From contig CAZQQX010000009.1 of assembly GCA_964595565.1 (NCBI GenBank), positions 1-52,329 of the forward strand: a DNA stretch of 52,329 nucleotides. Direction: 5' to 3'. The notes below the pieces were generated by a model. The model searched no databases. It saw only the letters and a list, made by a program, of their open reading frames with translations, and had not been told where the DNA came from. The position numbers and the translations under genes are program-made. Shown one piece after another: positions 7,920-16,319 of the stretch. Every line of letters starts with the position of its first letter. The first letter of the stretch is position 1. Origin of the DNA: JAQVEM01 sp964595565 (lineage in GTDB: Bacteria > Actinomycetota > Humimicrobiia > Humimicrobiales > Humimicrobiaceae).

Positions 7920-8819
7920 TTAACCTTCTAAAATTCCAGCAGCCTCAATTATATTAAGAGCATTCTTTTCCCTGCCAATAGCCATTATATGCACCCCGTC
8001 ACAAATCTTTTCCTCTTTAATCCTTTTTACTAAATTACCGGCTATCTCTATTCCTTTTGCCAGACTTTTTTCCCGGGGAACTTTATTCATTTCATCTATT
8101 AAATTCTGTGGGACAAAAATCCCTGGAATATTATCGTTCATCCACCCTGCCATTCTTGCACCTGACAGAAGTACTATTCCGGCTAAAATTTTTACACTGC
8201 CGTCAATTTTTCTGCTATAATCCACAAATCTCTTCAATTCTTCTAAATCATAAATAGCCTGGGTTTGAACAAAATCAATTCCGGCTTTCAGTTTTTTTTC
8301 AAATTTAATAAGCTGCGGCTCAACAGGGTCCGAAGACGGAGTGGCAGATGCACCAATACAAAAATCCACGCCCCCGTCAATTTCATTCCCGGAAAAATCC
8401 CTGCCCGAATTAAGAGTATGAACAAGCTGGATTAATTGAACTGAATCTATATCATAAACAGGCCTGGCCTGCGGATGGTCCCCCATCTGAAGTGAGTCGC
8501 CTGTAAGGCAGAGAACATTTTCTATACCTCTCGAAAAAGCAAAGAGCAAGTCGCCCTGCATGGCCACCCTGTTTCTATCGCGGCAGGTCATCTGGAATAT
8601 AGGCTCGCCGCCCTGCTCTTTTATAAGAAGGCAACCTCCGATAGAAGGGTATCTCATCACCGCGCTCTGGTTATCAGTGACATTTAATGCATCAACTTTA
8701 TCCTTAAGAAGTTTTATGTTATCAACCATATTTTGCGTACTGGTACCCTTCACCGGGCCAATTTCTGCCGTTATTACGAATTTATCTTTCCTTAATACCT
8801 TTTTAAATGATTCAACCAT
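7920..8819 (-). CDS. metF: Methylene-tetrahydrofolate reductase, MetF subunit
   Basis: A 299-residue TIM-barrel flavoprotein that reduces 5,10-methylene- to 5-methyl-tetrahydrofolate. Typical segments are VITAEIGPVKG at the start, LNVTDNQSAVMRYPS, QMTCRDRNRVAMQGDLL, VLCLTGDSLQMGDHP and FVQTQAIYDLEEL. A strong AGGAGGAAGTAA precedes the ATG. It follows metV by 54 bases on the same strand. MetF with a separate zinc/Fe-S MetV subunit is the arrangement of acetogens and other users of the Wood-Ljungdahl methyl branch. No acetyl-CoA synthase genes are in the window, so the wider pathway is unproven. Confidence 0.9.
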   Translation of the reverse strand: MVESFKKVLRKDKFVITAEIGPVKGTSTQNMVDNIKLLKDKVDALNVTDNQSAVMRYPSIGGCLLIKEQGGEPIFQMTCRDRNRVAMQGDLLFAFSRGIENVLCLTGDSLQMGDHPQARPVYDIDSVQLIQLVHTLNSGRDFSGNEIDGGVDFCIGASATPSSDPVEPQLIKFEKKLKAGIDFVQTQAIYDLEELKRFVDYSRKIDGSVKILAGIVLLSGARMAGWMNDNIPGIFVPQNLIDEMNKVPREKSLAKGIEIAGNLVKRIKEEKICDGVHIMAIGREKNALNIIEAAGILEG

Positions 8820-8873
8820 TTACTTCCTCCTGTTGCTAATTAAAATCTTTTCCAAATTCTCCAGAGATATATG

Positions 8874-9560
8874 TTATTCAAGGACAAGTGGTTCTACTTC
8901 CAGCTCCCTGGGCCTTTGCATCTTACTCCAATCCTTCGGTGGTAAAATTTCTTTCATTTTATCCAGTTCTCCCAGCGCTTTCATTCTCTTATAGATTAAA
9001 ACCCAGGCACAGTCATTTTCAGGATTTACCTCACACTTTCCACCCTTCCTTACTCCGCCGCACGGACCATTAAGTAACCCCTTCGGGCACTGGGTCATCG
9101 GGCATATGCCGGCCAGCCTTCCCAGTTCACATTCTCCACACTGTATACATTTTTCCCTGAACAGGATGGGCCCGCCGCCCATATGACCCACGGGATTAGT
9201 TGCCGGATAAATGGGCTTGACCAGGCCAAATTCATTTTCCAGAATATCTCTAATCACCTGCAGACCATCTCCACAGCTCAATATCAGGACAGCATCGCAA
9301 TCATTAATTTCCTGTTTGTAATTTGATAACCTTTTGATACTCCATGGAGCATAACATGCAAACTCTCCAAATGGTGGTGCGATAGCAGCCAGCACTTCTT
9401 TTCCATTCCCGGTAAGAATATTTTTCATCTCATCAATCTCTGGCTCGCCACCGGTATGAAAAACAGTCGCGCATCCACCACATCCGTATAGCACTATCTT
9501 TTTTTTGCCCTCCAGATATCCAAGGATCTCTTTTATGGGCTTTTTAACCTGCCCTATCAC
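8874..9560 (-). CDS. metV: MetV-type cysteine-rich partner of methylene-tetrahydrofolate reductase
   Basis: A 228-residue protein of the MTHFR C-terminal (MetV) family, which forms a complex with MetF and brings electrons through metal centres. The C-terminal half shows CIQCGECELGRLAGICPM, TQCPKGLLNGPCGG and KCEVNPENDCAW, the family cysteine pattern; the N-terminal half has GCGGCATVFHTGGE. The start is GTG at 9560, with GAGGAGGT upstream. Immediately upstream of metF, it supports the MetVF form of the reductase. Confidence 0.88.
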   Translation of the reverse strand: MIGQVKKPIKEILGYLEGKKKIVLYGCGGCATVFHTGGEPEIDEMKNILTGNGKEVLAAIAPPFGEFACYAPWSIKRLSNYKQEINDCDAVLILSCGDGLQVIRDILENEFGLVKPIYPATNPVGHMGGGPILFREKCIQCGECELGRLAGICPMTQCPKGLLNGPCGGVRKGGKCEVNPENDCAWVLIYKRMKALGELDKMKEILPPKDWSKMQRPRELEVEPLVLE

Positions 9561-9671
9561 TGCTTGTACCTCCTCTATTGTGTTTACATAATAAAAAAAT
9601 ATTAATATCAGTCTCTACTGATACAATCTTTTTTTATATACCTGTCTTTTAAAACCTGCCTTAAAAAATAA

Positions 9672-9878
9672 TTAGCTCAGCGGGCATATTCCCGAGGAAC
9701 AGGAGCTGTCAGGCTTATCTTTCTCGGATAATGAGCCCACTCCAAACGAAGAAAAAATCTTCTGGATATTTTTGCTCCCGCACTTCTTACAAATTAATTT
9801 TTCATCTTTGCCGCTAATTCCAATAAATAAATCAAATTTTTCTTTGCAATCCCTGCAAATATAACTGTAAATAGGCAT
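9672..9878 (-). CDS. FmdB family zinc-ribbon protein
   Basis: A 68-residue protein starting MPIYSYICRDCKEKFD with a second CxxC (CKKCGS), the FmdB/CxxC_CxxC zinc ribbon. Members are annotated as putative regulators after FmdB of the formamide/formylmethanofuran literature, but the function is not known. The C-terminus carries three extra cysteines (SSCSSGICPLS). Start supported by AAGGAGGATATTTA before ATG. It lies between metV and the metallo-beta-lactamase-fold gene. Confidence 0.8.
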   Translation of the reverse strand: MPIYSYICRDCKEKFDLFIGISGKDEKLICKKCGSKNIQKIFSSFGVGSLSEKDKPDSSCSSGICPLS

Positions 9879-10086
9879 TAAATATCCTCCTTCTAAATCA
9901 TTTTATATTAATACCCCTGACCATTAAACCGCTACATGATTATTTAATAGATAGCCTTTTATATATTTAGAATACTAATATATCAAATAACCAGTATAAC
10001 AATACAAACCGGACAAAAATGGGAAAAAACTGGTTACTACCCCCGATATCATATTTATATAATATTTAATAAAGATAAAATTACTG

Positions 10087-10800
10087 TTATATATCCAACA
10101 TTAAACCGACTTTTATAGAAATAAAATTAGTTTTATATAATTCCTTAAAAATTACTTCAGCGTCTTCTCCAGAACAATGCGTGGGTCCTGCATTTTCTAT
10201 TCCCAGCTCTTTAAACTTTTCTGCTATAAGTTTTATTTCTTCTATTTTTTTATTAAGCAGGTGAAATCCCCCAAACACGCGATTGATTTTAATATCCGGA
10301 AAATTTTCTTTAACCTTATTTATAATTTTTATAATACCCGGGTGCGAACACCCCGTAATAATATTAAGTTTTCCGTCTTTTTTTATAACCAGAGCCTGCT
10401 CGCCTATATACTTTCCCTTATACTCCCCGGCTATTTCACCGGTTATAAAAATATCCTTTGCAATTTCAGTAAATCCATCCGCTTCTACAAGCACAGCTTT
10501 TAATTTTATGACCTTCTTTTTAAACTCCTGGCTAAAACCCGGGCATGCATAAACCTTTAAACCTTCTTTTCTTTTTAATAACCACCAGAGGCCCCCTGTA
10601 TGGTCCCAGTGGTCATGAGAAATTACCACCATTTTTATTTTCTCAATATCTGCCTTTAATTTCTTTATGTTACCTGAAAGCCGCCGTCCGCTTTCTCCGG
10701 TATCAAACATTATCTCCCCGTCAATCAAGAAGGATATTCCCCACCCAACATAGAGATTTTTGGCTACTGAATTCTTGTCATATAAAACTTGCACTTTCAT
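10087..10800 (-). CDS. Metallo-beta-lactamase-fold hydrolase
   Basis: A 237-residue MBL-fold protein. The zinc motif HDHWDH is at residues 62-67, preceded by MFDTGESG, with further ligands in GCSHPG and the C-terminal GPTHCSG. It resembles the group annotated as dihydropterin-linked ribofuranosylaminobenzene phosphate synthase, seen in methanogens and anaerobes, but the reaction is not assignable. It starts 26 bases after the marker-8 homologue ends, consistent with co-transcription. Confidence 0.8.
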   Translation of the reverse strand: MKVQVLYDKNSVAKNLYVGWGISFLIDGEIMFDTGESGRRLSGNIKKLKADIEKIKMVVISHDHWDHTGGLWWLLKRKEGLKVYACPGFSQEFKKKVIKLKAVLVEADGFTEIAKDIFITGEIAGEYKGKYIGEQALVIKKDGKLNIITGCSHPGIIKIINKVKENFPDIKINRVFGGFHLLNKKIEEIKLIAEKFKELGIENAGPTHCSGEDAEVIFKELYKTNFISIKVGLMLDI

Positions 10801-10826
10801 ATTTTGCCTCTTATGCTTTCATATAT

Positions 10827-11879
10827 TTAATAGGTTTCAATTAAAATAGGCTCTTTGCTGTCCCTTACAGGCAATTTAGTTTCATTAAGCCTGAGGTCAA
10901 AATTACCCATTTTTAATTTTTTGCCCCTGGAATCACGAGAAATTAAATATTGCCTATTTAAGTCTATTTTTTTTAAAGAATTCTTACCAGAACTATAAGC
11001 GCTGACCAAAACGAAGCCCTTTTTTGTTAAAACGAAAACCGGTATTTTTCTTGAAAGCTGCACTTTCGCCTTTTCCCCTATTATTTTCCTTACTTTATCC
11101 GATGCACAGCTCCATACAATATCTGCATATCCGGCTATGCTGCGAATTCTATCCACATACAGGCCGGTGGTACAAACCAGAAGAGAGGTTAAAGAAATTT
11201 TTAAGTCATTTTCTATCTTTCCGGGGTTACTCACTGAGTCATCCAGTGATGCATTAATAGTAACCGCGATATTCTTGTACCCCAGAAAAGCAGCTTTTTC
11301 CACTCCTTTCATCTGGTCAATTCTACCATCCCTGAAAACTACATGTGAACCTGCTTCTTCAAGTTTCTCTATTACTTCCTTAACTGGAGAAGTATAGAAA
11401 ATCCCATTCATACGTGCCCCGATTCCCTGAACAATTTCTGGATTCTCTACAATTACTGTTCCCGCACCGTCACAGACCACCACGGCGGCATCTATTACCT
11501 TTTTGTCCAGCGCGTACATTAAAATTTCAGAAGCCCCGTATGGTATAGATATTTTTTTACTGTACAGCTCACGATTTTTTGTGAAATGCCCAAATTTATT
11601 TATCTTTGATTCTATCGCTTTTTTTATGGCTTCTTTAATTAAGAACGGGTTACTCGAGGAATTTAAACCCCTGTATAAAGAACCGGCAAGGGGGCAGTAT
11701 CTAATATATGGTTCTGTTACTTCAACTACCCTGCCATTTGATATAACAATATACGAAGAATAAAACCTTATAATATGTATATCGCTTAAATCCTTATCAT
11801 CACGGTTTCTTCTAATATATTCTATTATATATTTTATATCTTCTCTTTTGTTTAATAATTTCCTGATTCCTTTATACAT
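10827..11879 (-). CDS. Methanogenesis marker protein 8-like protein (DUF2099)
   Basis: About 350 residues. The layout matches DUF2099/methanogenesis marker 8 as I know it: an N-terminal VISNGRVVEVTEPYIRYCPLA, then FGHFTKNRELYSKKISIPYGASEIL, AAVVVCDGAGTVIVENPEIVQGIGARMNG split over a long core, RIDQMKGVEKAAFLGYKNIAVT, and VCTTGLYVDRI with ADIVWSCASDKVR. The function is not known; the family was named from its occurrence in methanogens. I use ATG at 11879 rather than TTG at 11885. It lies just downstream of two ferredoxin-ATPase genes, so a link to a metallo-cofactor is likely. Family assignment is from memory and should be confirmed by profile search. Confidence 0.65.
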   Translation of the reverse strand: MYKGIRKLLNKREDIKYIIEYIRRNRDDKDLSDIHIIRFYSSYIVISNGRVVEVTEPYIRYCPLAGSLYRGLNSSSNPFLIKEAIKKAIESKINKFGHFTKNRELYSKKISIPYGASEILMYALDKKVIDAAVVVCDGAGTVIVENPEIVQGIGARMNGIFYTSPVKEVIEKLEEAGSHVVFRDGRIDQMKGVEKAAFLGYKNIAVTINASLDDSVSNPGKIENDLKISLTSLLVCTTGLYVDRIRSIAGYADIVWSCASDKVRKIIGEKAKVQLSRKIPVFVLTKKGFVLVSAYSSGKNSLKKIDLNRQYLISRDSRGKKLKMGNFDLRLNETKLPVRDSKEPILIETY

Positions 11880-11987
11880 TATCAATTACAGATTCTAACA
11901 ACTAAAAGAATGACTTATCAAACCTTTATTTCTTCTGCTACAACTCTTTAACTATTATCCCCCATATTTTATATCCTTAAATCAGCT

Positions 11988-12851
11988 CTATTCCTCTAAA
12001 TTTTTTCCGAGTTTTTCCCATATATCACCCAGTGCATCCCTGACCTTCATATTTGAGTACTCCATTACTGTCTTACTATTTACAACCGCTTCTACCACTG
12101 ACTTATCAAAAATTACTCTGCCAAGGACTGGAATGCCTTTATCCACAAACCATGCTTCTATTTTCCCGGTTATCTCGTAATTCAGGTCATACTTATTTAT
12201 TATTACTTTTGTTGGAACATTAAAATGCGTGGTAACATCAACCACCCTTTCTGCATCATGAAGCCCCGATAATGTTGGCTCAATTACAATAATCGCACAA
12301 TCCACTCCGGTAATGGAAGCAATCACCGGGCAACCTGTTCCGGGAGAACCATCAATTATTACCCACCTGTAGTTTCTTTGTTCGGCTATCTCCTTTGCTT
12401 TTTGTCTTACCAGTGAAACCAGCTTACCGGAGTTTTCCTCGGCAATCCCGAGCCTGGCATGGACCAGCGGTCCAAACCTTGTTTCGGACACAAACCAGTT
12501 ACCGGAAACATTTTCCCTCATCTCTATAGCTTCCAGGGGACACGCAAGGCTGCAGAAGGCGCACCCTTCACAGGAAACAGGGTCAATGGTAAAGTCATCC
12601 CTTATCGCATCAAATCTGCATACATCCCTGCATATACCACATCCCGTGCACTTTTCTAAATGGGTAAAAGCAGTAAAACCACTCTTAAAAACATGTGACT
12701 CTTTTATTTCAGGGTCCAGTAATAAATGCAGGTCCGCTGCGTCCACATCACAGTCAGCCATAACTTTATCTTTTGCCAGCGCGGCAAATGCCCCGGTTAT
12801 AACAGTCTTGCCTGTTCCTCCCTTTCCACTTATAATAACAATCTGCTTCAT
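11988..12851 (-). CDS. MinD/Mrp-type ATPase with inserted 2x[4Fe-4S] ferredoxin domain (copy 2)
   Basis: A 287-residue P-loop ATPase of the MinD/CooC/ParA class. The deviant Walker A GKGGTGKT is at residues 9-16. A ferredoxin-like insert carries C68/C71/C74/C78 and C94/C97/C100/C104. The ATPase core resumes with VIIDGSPGTGCPVIAS, LVIEP-like IVIEPTLSGLHDAERV and INKYDLN. Such pairs are widespread in anaerobes next to NifX and Mrp genes and are thought to act in Fe-S cluster or metal-centre assembly; the client is unknown. It is 56 bases after its sister gene at 12908, with GGGG before the ATG. Confidence 0.88.
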   Translation of the reverse strand: MKQIVIISGKGGTGKTVITGAFAALAKDKVMADCDVDAADLHLLLDPEIKESHVFKSGFTAFTHLEKCTGCGICRDVCRFDAIRDDFTIDPVSCEGCAFCSLACPLEAIEMRENVSGNWFVSETRFGPLVHARLGIAEENSGKLVSLVRQKAKEIAEQRNYRWVIIDGSPGTGCPVIASITGVDCAIIVIEPTLSGLHDAERVVDVTTHFNVPTKVIINKYDLNYEITGKIEAWFVDKGIPVLGRVIFDKSVVEAVVNSKTVMEYSNMKVRDALGDIWEKLGKNLEE

Positions 12852-12907
12852 TCATTTACCCCTGACAATTTCTTTCATTAATATTATTTTCCACTTATTC
12901 TGGCCCC

Positions 12908-13741
12908 CTAACTCTTAATATCCTCTATTTCTTTATATAGTCGCTGGAATTTACTTTTATATTCCGGTAATGCTTCTATAATAGTCTCACCCTTTGAATA
13001 AGCCAGGGCTATTTTTTTATCAAAAGGTATTCTCATAAGAATGGGGATGTTCTCTTTTGCACAATATTCTTCTATCTTCTTATTTCCCAGATCAGAACGG
13101 TTAAGCACAACTCCTGACGGGATCTTTAGTTTTCGCACCACTTCCACTGCCAGTGAAAGGTCATTTAATCCAAATGGCGTTGGCTCGGTTACGAGAATAA
13201 CAAAATCAGTGTCTTTTATGGTTGTAATTACGGGGCAGGAAGTCCCCGGAGGAGCATCAATTATTACCGTATTTTTTTTATTGATGTGTTTTTTTATTTC
13301 TCTTATGATTGGAGGGGACATCATCTTCCCAACATCGAGCATCCCGTGAATAAAACTGGTTTTATTCTTTCTTCCAAACTCAATGACCCCTATTTTCTCA
13401 TTTTTTTCATATATAGCTTTCTCGGGGCAAAAATAAGAGCATGAGCCACAACCATGGCAGAGCTCGGGGAAAATCAGGACTTCTTTATTAACAACTGCAA
13501 TTGCATTGTATGCACACACTTCCTGGCAGCGGCCGCAAAATGTACACTTCTTTTTATCAACTTCAGGAACAGGGATAAAAACAGCTTTCTTTTCGTTAAA
13601 AACAGGTTTTATAAAAATATGACAGTTTGGTTCTTCAACATCGCAATCCAGCAACTGAACCTTATCCAATGATAAAGCCAGATTAACAGCTACCGTAGTC
13701 TTACCCGTGCCACCTTTACCACTGGCGACTGATATTATCAC
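12908..13741 (-). CDS. MinD/Mrp-type ATPase with inserted 2x[4Fe-4S] ferredoxin domain (copy 1)
   Basis: A 277-residue sister of the protein at 11988. Walker A is GKGGTGKT near residues 8-15; cysteines C66/C69/C72/C76 and C95/C98/C101/C105 hold two [4Fe-4S] clusters; VIIDAPPGTSCPVITT and LVTEPTPFGLNDL follow. The two copies are clearly diverged, so they are probably subunits of one heteromer rather than a recent duplication. The start is GTG at 13741, 17 bases after the NifX-type gene ends, so the genes are tightly linked. Confidence 0.88.
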   Translation of the reverse strand: MIISVASGKGGTGKTTVAVNLALSLDKVQLLDCDVEEPNCHIFIKPVFNEKKAVFIPVPEVDKKKCTFCGRCQEVCAYNAIAVVNKEVLIFPELCHGCGSCSYFCPEKAIYEKNEKIGVIEFGRKNKTSFIHGMLDVGKMMSPPIIREIKKHINKKNTVIIDAPPGTSCPVITTIKDTDFVILVTEPTPFGLNDLSLAVEVVRKLKIPSGVVLNRSDLGNKKIEEYCAKENIPILMRIPFDKKIALAYSKGETIIEALPEYKSKFQRLYKEIEDIKS

Positions 13742-13758
13742 TTTGACTCTCTCTTTCG

Positions 13759-14133
13759 TTAATTATTTCCGCCTATTCCAAAACGTGACCCAACATCAGG
13801 GCCATTAACTTTTTTATATTCCCCTTTTTTGAACTTTTTTATTACATCCTCTATGCTGCCGGTAGCTCCCGAATAAATTTCTATGGACGCTACTGATAAA
13901 ACTCTGAATGCACTCGGTCCTATATTGCCACTGATAACTGCCTCTATTCCCATATCAGAGAGAGACTGAGATGCCTGAACGCCGGCACCCCCTCCTGCCA
14001 TTACGCTTTTGTTTTCAATAGCTTCAAAGCTTCCGCTCTCTGTGTCATAAATTATATAATAAGGACATCGTGCAAACTTTGAGTCCACATCTGACTGCAG
14101 GGTGTTCCCCCTGGAAGAAATAGCAACTTTCAT
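13759..14133 (-). CDS. NifX/NifB-type dinitrogenase iron-molybdenum cofactor domain protein (copy 2)
   Basis: A 124-residue protein of the NifX/NafY-like superfamily (PF02579), which in nitrogen fixers carries Fe-Mo cofactor precursors. Diagnostic are MKVAISSRGNTLQSDVDSKF, CPYYIIYDTE, GAGVQASQSLSDMGIEAVI and NIGPSAF. No nitrogenase genes are in the window, and such orphan forms occur in many non-fixing anaerobes beside Mrp and DUF134. The last residues GSRFGIGGNN are Gly-rich. AGAAGGAGACAAA precedes the ATG. Confidence 0.85.
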   Translation of the reverse strand: MKVAISSRGNTLQSDVDSKFARCPYYIIYDTESGSFEAIENKSVMAGGGAGVQASQSLSDMGIEAVISGNIGPSAFRVLSVASIEIYSGATGSIEDVIKKFKKGEYKKVNGPDVGSRFGIGGNN

Positions 14134-14168
14134 TTTGTCTCCTTCTAATAATTACTTTATATATAAAA

Positions 14169-14606
14169 CTATTCAAACATAACCAATCTCTTACCGCACT
14201 CCGGGCACTTTATCTTGCTTAGCCTGTATTCCTGCGATTTTTCCCTGATATCTTCTCTTTTAATACGATAGTGGTATGTTCCCCTGATGCATCTGGTTCT
14301 TATGATATTTTTATCCGGAATATAATTGCCACCTTCAAACTTTAATGCTTTCCCTTCAACAATAGCAGCGGCTACTTTCTTCCTGGCAGATTTTAATAGC
14401 CTCTGAAAAGTAGACCTTGATATGCCCATCTCCACAGAACCTTTTTTCTGATCCAGGCCCTGCCTGTCTTTTAAGTTCAGGGCTTCAATTTCTTCCAGAG
14501 TTAATATAATCTCTTCCAATTTACCAAGCGAAACACCATGTGGCCTGTAATAAACATACAGAGGCATGGTATTCACTATCTTATCCAGTACCGGTCTGGC
14601 TGACAT
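14169..14606 (-). CDS. DUF134 helix-turn-helix protein
   Basis: A 145-residue DUF134 protein. A sigma-70 region-4-like helix-turn-helix spans about residues 30-75 (LTLEEIEALNLKDRQGLDQ then MGISRSTFQRLLKSARKKVA), so it is probably a DNA-binding regulator. The C-terminus has a CPECGKRLV zinc-ribbon half and a C-x-R segment. DUF134 genes regularly sit with NifX and DUF5320 genes; it is the natural candidate to read the operator at 17680-17718, though that is inference. The start is 2 bases after the stop of the preceding gene. Confidence 0.85.
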   Translation of the reverse strand: MSARPVLDKIVNTMPLYVYYRPHGVSLGKLEEIILTLEEIEALNLKDRQGLDQKKGSVEMGISRSTFQRLLKSARKKVAAAIVEGKALKFEGGNYIPDKNIIRTRCIRGTYHYRIKREDIREKSQEYRLSKIKCPECGKRLVMFE

Positions 14607-14608
14607 AT

Positions 14609-14827
14609 CTATCCCCTTGCCATTTTAGTTCCGCACCCGGGACAGCTAATTTCATAGCATGGAACCCCGACCTTATGTTCAATCCTTGTACCACACTTGG
14701 GACACACACACATTCCGCCCGGACCCATATTCTGTCCGCCCATCCTGCCCCTTCCGCTGCTGCGGCCCAATCCTCTTCCTGTTCCGGGACCCTGACCTGA
14801 CGGTCCTGTTCCATCTCTTCCTGGCAT
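14609..14827 (-). CDS. Small DUF5320-like Gly-rich protein with zinc ribbon
   Basis: About 72 residues. It begins MPGRDGTGPSGQGPGTGRG, the typical DUF5320 opening, and ends with a zinc-ribbon (CPKCGTRIEH, then CYEISCPGCGTKM). I place the start at ATG 14827, behind GAGGGGTGAT, rather than GTG 14836. Function unknown; the combination with DUF134 and NifX is conserved in anaerobes. It probably binds metal. Confidence 0.75.
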   Translation of the reverse strand: MPGRDGTGPSGQGPGTGRGLGRSSGRGRMGGQNMGPGGMCVCPKCGTRIEHKVGVPCYEISCPGCGTKMARG

Positions 14828-14887
14828 ATAAATCACCCCTCATAGTATAATTAAAAATTTGTTAAATATTATAAAATCATTAAAAAA

Positions 14888-15265
14888 TCAGCTGTTATCA
14901 TATTCTGTCTTTTTGATGCCATAGCCCTTCCCCAGTCCCGGCTTGCAGATGCTCTCACCTTTTTCTAAAGAGTTCCTGGCTATTTTGTTTATAACCTCCT
15001 CAATTTTTCCTTCAATACCAAGAAAAGTCTCTATACCGGACTGGTTAAAAAGTTCTTTTGCTCTTTTCCCCATTCCTCCCGCTACTATACAACTCACACC
15101 CATCCTGCCAAAAAACTGTGGTAAATAGCCGGGATGATGCCCGGGATTGTCCACCACTTCTTTATCAATAATGCTATTATTCTCAATCTCTATTATAGTA
15201 AACTCCGGACACCTTCCAAAATGAGGTGACACTCTGTTCCCGTCTGTTGAAATAGCAATCTTCAT
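14888..15265 (-). CDS. NifX/NifB-type dinitrogenase iron-molybdenum cofactor domain protein (copy 1)
   Basis: A 125-residue protein, PF02579 fold: MKIAISTDGNRVSPHFGRCPEF, DNPGHHPGYLPQFFGRMGVSCIVAGGMG and the closing ELFNQSGIETFLG. The HHPG motif is typical of this subgroup. The C-terminus has one extra cysteine and a Gly-rich end (CKPGLGKGYGIKK). It starts 5 bases after the radical SAM gene. Probably holds or transfers a metal cluster in the same system as the two ATPases. Confidence 0.85.
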   Translation of the reverse strand: MKIAISTDGNRVSPHFGRCPEFTIIEIENNSIIDKEVVDNPGHHPGYLPQFFGRMGVSCIVAGGMGKRAKELFNQSGIETFLGIEGKIEEVINKIARNSLEKGESICKPGLGKGYGIKKTEYDNS

Positions 15266-15270
15266 ACACC

Positions 15271-16215
15271 TTACTCCTCTGTTCTAAAATAATATTCTAT
15301 ATCGTTATGAGCAGCATGCTTTATTTTACCAGAATTTAACAGTTTATTAATAATTTTAATTACCTCATTAAGGTTAAGACCGAGAGAAGAAGCTATGTCT
15401 CTTATTTCCATCGGTCTTCTCCCGAGCAATTCAATTATTTCTTTTTCATTCTCTATTATATTACTGCTATATTTTTTACGGGCGACATCCTCTATCAGAA
15501 AGGCCTTACCTCCTATGATTTTCTTTATTTCTTTTAATCTCTGCGGAGTAGGCACTTCGGCATAATATTTACCGGAAGAACTGTCCAGGGACCTGACCGG
15601 GGTATTCAGGTGGACCTTTTTAACACCCTCTCCCAGCTCATCTATTATACTTTTAAATTTATACGCCGAGTCTATATCATCATTTATGTCTCTCATAAGC
15701 ATTATCTCCAGCCATATTTCTCCACCAAAATCACCTATAAGGTTTACCAGACCCGAGATATTGCTATCAAAATTAACTCCCCTGGCCGGCCTGTTTATCT
15801 TTTTTAGCATTCTATCATCGGGTGCATCCATGGAAACTTTAATCAAATCTGAATGTTTAATGTCATCAATAACACCCTCAACTCCCAGGGTTCCCCCACT
15901 GGTGAGCACCACCACCGGGACATTTGAATTTTCTTTTACAATTTTAATAAGCCTGCCAATATCACTGTTTAAAGTTGGTTCTCCTGAGCCCGAAAAGGTG
16001 ACATAGTTGAGATACGGACAATTTTTTATTCGTTTTTTTAGCCCGGTCTCAAACTCCTTAAAATCAATATCAACATATTTTTTTCTCTCTATGGTCCTGT
16101 GTGTAGTCCTGCCAAGCTGGCAATATATGCAGTCATACACGCATACTTTAAATGGAACCAGATCAACCCCGAGAGAATAACTAAATCTTCTTGATAATAC
16201 AGGACCGTAAAACAA
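15271..16215 (-). CDS. Radical SAM protein with C-terminal winged helix
   Basis: A 314-residue radical SAM protein of the COG0731-like group. It opens FYGPVLSRRFSYSLGVDLVP and has the cluster motif CVYDCIYC (C25, C29, C32), then YVTFSGSGEPTLN and VLTSGGTL. The C-terminal 70 residues look like a winged helix (LLGRRPMEIRDIASSLGLNLNEV). Such proteins often stand beside NifX/Mrp genes; the reaction is not known. The start is TTG with AAGGAG ten bases upstream. Confidence 0.85.
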   Translation of the reverse strand: MFYGPVLSRRFSYSLGVDLVPFKVCVYDCIYCQLGRTTHRTIERKKYVDIDFKEFETGLKKRIKNCPYLNYVTFSGSGEPTLNSDIGRLIKIVKENSNVPVVVLTSGGTLGVEGVIDDIKHSDLIKVSMDAPDDRMLKKINRPARGVNFDSNISGLVNLIGDFGGEIWLEIMLMRDINDDIDSAYKFKSIIDELGEGVKKVHLNTPVRSLDSSSGKYYAEVPTPQRLKEIKKIIGGKAFLIEDVARKKYSSNIIENEKEIIELLGRRPMEIRDIASSLGLNLNEVIKIINKLLNSGKIKHAAHNDIEYYFRTEE

Positions 16216-16319
16216 TAACTTTCCGCTCCTTTAATCTTATGTTTTTTAATTAATCATAAATATACTTATTACACTTCTCTATTAACTCTGTTGTTATAAA
16301 AAGGAATTAACCTGAAAAA

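Noticed and set aside
13759..15265. NifX-type genes as evidence of nitrogen fixation
   Set aside because: No nifH, nifD, nifK, nifE, nifN or nifB is present, and such orphan NifX proteins are common in non-fixing anaerobes.
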